DNA from: Microbispora hainanensis
GTDB lineage: Bacteria > Actinomycetota > Actinomycetes > Streptosporangiales > Streptosporangiaceae
Direction of reading: 5' to 3'
DNA length: 64,000 nt
NCBI RefSeq assembly: GCF_036186745.1
Contig: NZ_CP108086.1
Coordinates: forward strand, 6,138,001 to 6,202,000
The notes beneath the pieces are model-generated. The model saw nothing but the letters and a program-made list of their open reading frames with translations. It did no database searches and was not told the origin of the DNA. A program made the position numbers and the translations under genes. This document shows, in pieces, positions 61,075 to 64,000 of the stretch (its first letter is position 1; every line of letters starts with the position of its first letter).

Positions 61075-61944
61075 CTAGGCGTGCACGTGCGCCGGGTCAT
61101 CGGGATGGTGGTGCGGGTGCTGGGCGGCGCCCACCCGGTGCTCGTGGCCCGGCAACGGCACCCGGTAGAGACAGGTGTCGCAGTTCATCCGGATGTCGCC
61201 GCGCAGCGCCTCGTGGTAGCGCTCCAGCACGAGGCCGGCCAGCGCGGGCGCGGGCCCGATCACGTCGGCGCAGCGCACCTCGACCTCGGGGTGCGCCGCG
61301 GCCCACTCCCGTGCCTGCTCGGCCGTACGGTCCGGGAGCACGCCGCTGAACAGGAAGTAGGGCAGGACGACGATCCGGCGGGCGCCGAGCAGCCGGGCCC
61401 GTTCGAGCGCGGCCGGCACGCCGGGATCGGCGAGGCTGATGAACGCGGGCTCGACTCCGGCCAGGCCGCGTCCCTCCCACAGCAGCCGGGCCACCTTGAC
61501 GTGTTCGGCGTTCGCGTCGGGGTCGGAGGAGCCGCGGCCGACGAGCACGACGGTGGTCTCCGGGCGCTCGGACGGGTCGAGCACCGCGTCGAGCCGCTCG
61601 TCGAGCAACTGGAGCAGGGTGGGGTGCGGCCCGAGCGGCCTGCCGTACGCGTAGCCGAGGCCGGGGTGGCGGAGCGCCTCCCGGCGCAGCGCGGCGGGCA
61701 CGTCGCCCTTGGCGTGCCCGGCCGCGACCAGCACGAGCGGAACCACGCCGAGCCTCGTGTGCCCGGCCCTGGTCAGCGTCGCGACCGCCTCACGCAGCGG
61801 CGGGTAGGACAGTTCGATGAACCCGCCGGCGACCGGGACGGGGGACAGGGCGGCCACCTCCTCGACCAGCAGGTGGAAGCCGCGGACTCCGGCCGGGTCC
61901 CGCGTGCCGTGGCCGACGAGGAGCAGCGCCGGCGAGCCGGTCAT
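61075..61944 (-). CDS. cbiX: CbiX-type sirohydrochlorin (cobalt) chelatase with Cys/His-rich tail
   Basis: 289 residues from ATG 61944 (GGGAGGA upstream). Two CbiX halves: LLLVGHGTRDPAGVRGF (His for metal insertion), ELSYPPLREAV, VVPLVLVAAGHAKGDVPAAL, VVLVGRGSSDPDANA, VLPYFLFSGVLPDRTAEQ. The tail has MNCDTCLYRVPLPGHEHR, then a histidine-rich end (HPHHHPDDPAHVHA), suited to holding cobalt. It inserts Co2+ into sirohydrochlorin early in B12 synthesis. It overlaps cobH by ATGA and is the last gene of the cluster. Confidence 0.92.
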   Translation of the reverse strand: MTGSPALLLVGHGTRDPAGVRGFHLLVEEVAALSPVPVAGGFIELSYPPLREAVATLTRAGHTRLGVVPLVLVAAGHAKGDVPAALRREALRHPGLGYAYGRPLGPHPTLLQLLDERLDAVLDPSERPETTVVLVGRGSSDPDANAEHVKVARLLWEGRGLAGVEPAFISLADPGVPAALERARLLGARRIVVLPYFLFSGVLPDRTAEQAREWAAAHPEVEVRCADVIGPAPALAGLVLERYHEALRGDIRMNCDTCLYRVPLPGHEHRVGAAQHPHHHPDDPAHVHA

Positions 61945-62528
61945 AGTGGATCCTCCCGATCTTCTGAGGCGTACAGAAGTGCGTTGACGGCGGCGGCGGC
62001 GACCGCCGAACCGCCCTTCTCGCCGCGGTTGCTGACCGCGGGCAGTCCCGACGCGCGCAGGGCGGCCTTGCTCTCGGCCGCGCCGACGAACCCGACGGGC
62101 AGGCCGACGACGAGCGCGGGGCGGACGCCGAGGCGCAGGATCTCCTCCAGCGCGGTGGGAGCGTTGCCCACGGCCCACACCGCCCCCGGGCCCACCTCGT
62201 CGTACGCCAGGTGGACGGCGGCGGCGCTGCGGGTCAGGCCGTCCCGCGCGACGGCCCGGCGTACGTGGCAGACGGGGGCGACGGCGGTGATCCCGGCCGC
62301 GACCATCTCGACGTCGGTGACCACGGGGGCGCCGGCGCGCAGGGCGTCCGCGGCCCGCCGCAGGTCCTCCTCGGCGGAGACGACGAGGTCGGCCAGGTAG
62401 CCGAGGTCGGCGCTCGCGTGGATGACCCGCTCGGTCACGGCGCGGGTCAGCGGCGGCAGCCCGGAGGTGTCGGCCCGGGAGCGCAGGATCTCGTACGACC
62501 TCGCCTCGATGGGGTGCACGATCCTCAT
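61941..62528 (-). CDS. cobH: Precorrin-8X methylmutase
   Basis: 195 residues. It keeps the signature PIEARSYEILRSR, catalytic His37 (RVIHASADLGY), VVTDVEMVAAGI, GNAPTALEEIL and GLPVGFVGAAESKAALR. It moves the methyl group from C11 to C12 to give hydrogenobyrinic/cobyrinic acid. It overlaps cbiX and the transporter gene by four bases each, so all three are co-translated. Confidence 0.95.
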   Translation of the reverse strand: MRIVHPIEARSYEILRSRADTSGLPPLTRAVTERVIHASADLGYLADLVVSAEEDLRRAADALRAGAPVVTDVEMVAAGITAVAPVCHVRRAVARDGLTRSAAAVHLAYDEVGPGAVWAVGNAPTALEEILRLGVRPALVVGLPVGFVGAAESKAALRASGLPAVSNRGEKGGSAVAAAAVNALLYASEDREDPL

Positions 62529-63631
62529 TCGGCGTACCTCCGGCCGAGCCCGGACAGCCGCCACACGATGGCGGCGCCCGCCCAGACGACGGCGAATGCG
62601 GCGACGATGACGTAGCCGAGCATCTCGAAGTGCTCGGCGAGCGACGCGTACGCCGCGAGAGGTCCGCGGAGTCCCCCGAGCCCACCGGTCCCGGCTGCCT
62701 CGGTCAGCAGCCCGGCGAGGTAGACGCTCGCGATGAAGGCGGCCACGACGACGGTCATCCCGGTCGTCGCCGCGTTGTAGTAGAGCCGCCGGGCGGGGCT
62801 GCGGTGCGCCCAGGAGTAGGCGCGCGACATCAGCAGGCTGTCGGCGGTGTCGCAGGCGGTCATCCCGGCCGCGAACAGCAGGGGCAGGGTCAGCACCGCG
62901 AGGGCGGGCAGCCCGCCCTGCGCCGCCGTGCCTGCCGACAGCGCGAGCAACGTGACCTCGCTGGCGGTCTCCAGGCCGAGCCCGAACAGGATGCCGACGG
63001 GATACATGTGCCACGACGACCGGATCAGCCCGCGCGCCCGGCGGCCGAGCATCCGGTTGAGCAGGCCGCGGTTGAGCAGCAGCACCTCCAGCTCGTTCCG
63101 GTCGAGCGTGCCGCGTGTCATCCGGCGCCACAGGCCGATCACCCCGGCGAGGACGAGAGCGTTGAGGACGGCGACGAGCAGCAGGAACGACATGGCGACC
63201 ACCTGGGACACCAGGCCGCCGACGTGCCGGAGTTCCTCGACGCCGTCCCCGGCCGCCGCCGCTCCCGCGGCGGCCGCGACGATCATGGCGAGCACCAGGA
63301 CGACGGTCGAGTGGCCCAGGGCGAAGAAGAAGCCGACGCCGACGGGACGGCGGCCCCGCTGCATCATGAGCCGGGTCGTGTCGTCGATGGCGGCGATGTG
63401 GTCGGCGTCGAAGGCGTGGCGGACGCCGAGGCTGTAGGCGAGCGTCCCGGCGCCCGCGAACGCCCCGGCCCCGGCCAGGCCGTTCGCGTAGTAGAGGTAG
63501 AGCGCCCAGCCCGCGATGTGCAGGGCGGCGACGACGGCGACGATGCCGCCGATCCTGGCCCGTTCGCGGGGCGTCCAGGCCCCGTGGGATTCGACACTGT
63601 GGGTTTCGACACTGTGGGTTTCGACACTCAC
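62525..63631 (-). CDS. NicO/HoxN-type nickel/cobalt transporter
   Basis: 368 residues from GTG 63631 (GTGA overlap with the ferredoxin). Eight hydrophobic helices; helix II has the metal-selective RHAFDADHIAAIDDTTR motif. Other landmarks are FFFALGHSTVV, FGLGLETASE and LFAAGMTACDTADS. Inside a B12 operon it most likely imports Co2+ for the chelatase. The N-terminus carries a small VETHS repeat produced by a 15-bp DNA repeat. Confidence 0.93.
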   Translation of the reverse strand: MSVETHSVETHSVESHGAWTPRERARIGGIVAVVAALHIAGWALYLYYANGLAGAGAFAGAGTLAYSLGVRHAFDADHIAAIDDTTRLMMQRGRRPVGVGFFFALGHSTVVLVLAMIVAAAAGAAAAGDGVEELRHVGGLVSQVVAMSFLLLVAVLNALVLAGVIGLWRRMTRGTLDRNELEVLLLNRGLLNRMLGRRARGLIRSSWHMYPVGILFGLGLETASEVTLLALSAGTAAQGGLPALAVLTLPLLFAAGMTACDTADSLLMSRAYSWAHRSPARRLYYNAATTGMTVVVAAFIASVYLAGLLTEAAGTGGLGGLRGPLAAYASLAEHFEMLGYVIVAAFAVVWAGAAIVWRLSGLGRRYAE

Positions 63632-63858
63632 GCCCGCACCTCCAGTACGGCGTCGACGGGGCATACCTCGGCGCACTCGCCGCAGCGGGTGCACCGGCTG
63701 TCGAGCACGACGAGCGAAGCGCCGGGCCGGCTGTCGGGCCGATCACCGGGCCGATCACCGGGCCGGCCACTGGGACGGATCGCGTGCTCGGGACAGGTGA
63801 GCAGGCAGGCGCCGCATCCGGCGCACGCCTCGGTTACTAGGTAGGCGAGGGCTGCCAC
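63628..63858 (-). CDS. 2[4Fe-4S] ferredoxin
   Basis: 76 residues from GTG with GAGGGGG upstream. Two cluster motifs: [12 protein letters not shown] and [12 protein letters not shown], separated by a 30-residue insert containing Gly-Asp-Arg-Pro repeats. It likely supplies electrons to a B12-pathway enzyme, perhaps the precorrin-3B step or a cobalt reductase. It overlaps the cobJ 3' end by 22 bp and the transporter start. Confidence 0.9.
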   Translation of the reverse strand: MAALAYLVTEACAGCGACLLTCPEHAIRPSGRPGDRPGDRPDSRPGASLVVLDSRCTRCGECAEVCPVDAVLEVRA

Positions 63859-64000
63859 GCGTACCCCCTCGGCGTCACGAAGCGGCCCGCCACGACCCTG
63901 CTGGACGTGGCGCCGACGATCACGAGACTGCGCATGGTCACGGCGGACACGTCGAGCCGGCCGAGCGTGGTCAGCGTGACGCTCTCCCCGGGGCGGGTCG
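63837..64000 (-). CDS. cobJ: Precorrin-3B C17-methyltransferase, C-terminal end only
   Basis: The last ~54 residues are in the window; the rest lies beyond 64000. The frame reads [20 protein letters not shown], then [27 protein letters not shown], the typical CobJ/CbiH tail. It ends in the ferredoxin coding region (22-bp overlap). Confidence 0.85.
   Translation of the reverse strand, partial: TRPGESVTLTTLGRLDVSAVTMRSLVIVGATSSRVVAGRFVTPRGYAWQPSPT

Noticed and set aside
61075-63858. Cobalamin riboswitch for the B12 genes
   Set aside because: The genes overlap and start from a transcript beginning outside the window; no B12-box-like sequence was seen here.

Overview
The window is high-GC DNA with tightly packed genes, many ATGA/GTGA stop-start overlaps, frequent GTG/TTG starts and actinobacterial gene families: a DUF574-type methyltransferase, a DosS-like GAF kinase, tandem-Usp proteins, DUF222/HNH proteins and a ChsH2/ChsH1/Ltp2 trio. 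It is most likely the chromosome of a soil actinomycete; Streptosporangiales is my guess from family content, not a demonstrated placement. I saw no rRNA, tRNA, CRISPR array, phage or insertion sequence. Both edges cut genes: a GH64 beta-1,3-glucanase on the left and cobJ on the right.

Layout. 1-6.4 kb: end of a secreted glucanase with a ricin-type lectin domain, then a sugar operon (lipoprotein binding protein, two ABC permeases, ROK kinase, GntR/HutC regulator, SIS protein), probably for an amino sugar or similar. 6.5-10.1 kb: a MocR-type regulator divergent from a Tm-1-like/PEP-hydrolase-like pair of unknown function. 10.2-12.8 kb: a translationally coupled trio with the domain order of chsH2-chsH1-ltp2, which shortens steroid-type side chains. 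13-14.2 kb: a stand-alone condensation-domain protein with a broken frame. 14.3-16.7 kb: a DUF222/HNH gene whose close paralogue lies in opposite orientation at 56.3-59.1 kb. 17-22.4 kb: aldo/keto reductase, an ArsR-like regulator, a TetR/metallo-beta-lactamase pair and prfC.

22.4-29.5 kb: MarR-P450 operon divergent from an AmiC-like amide sensor, an APC permease and a formamidase/acetamidase, followed by a DesK/DesR-type two-component system. 29.6-34 kb: PolX with a truncated CysRS-like protein, and a three-domain metallo-beta-lactamase/rhodanese protein. 34-39.5 kb: a complete 4-hydroxybenzoate-to-3-oxoadipate operon (pobA-pcaH-pcaG-pcaB-pcaD-pcaC) with a divergent IclR regulator. 39.5-45.4 kb: methyltransferase, OsmC protein, DosS-like kinase, Usp, two CBS proteins and a small metallo-beta-lactamase protein.

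45.5-56.2 kb is a plant-polysaccharide locus: secreted GH43, GH51 and Tat-exported GH95. Near-identical LacI-type operators built on GTTAGCGCTAAC lie upstream of all three, although no LacI gene is present. 59.1-64 kb: TrmO, YceI-family protein, Sir2, then the tail of a cobalamin cluster (cobJ, ferredoxin, Ni/Co transporter, cobH, cbiX).

Overall this is saprophyte gene content: extracellular glycan breakdown, uptake of sugars and amides, aromatic and probably steroid catabolism, and stress/redox sensing. Strongest items for follow-up: the LacI-operator regulon, the inverted DUF222/HNH pair, the PolX-CysRS-like pair, the MocR/Tm-1 unit, the DosS/Usp/CBS group with DosR-like boxes and the amide-sensor operon.
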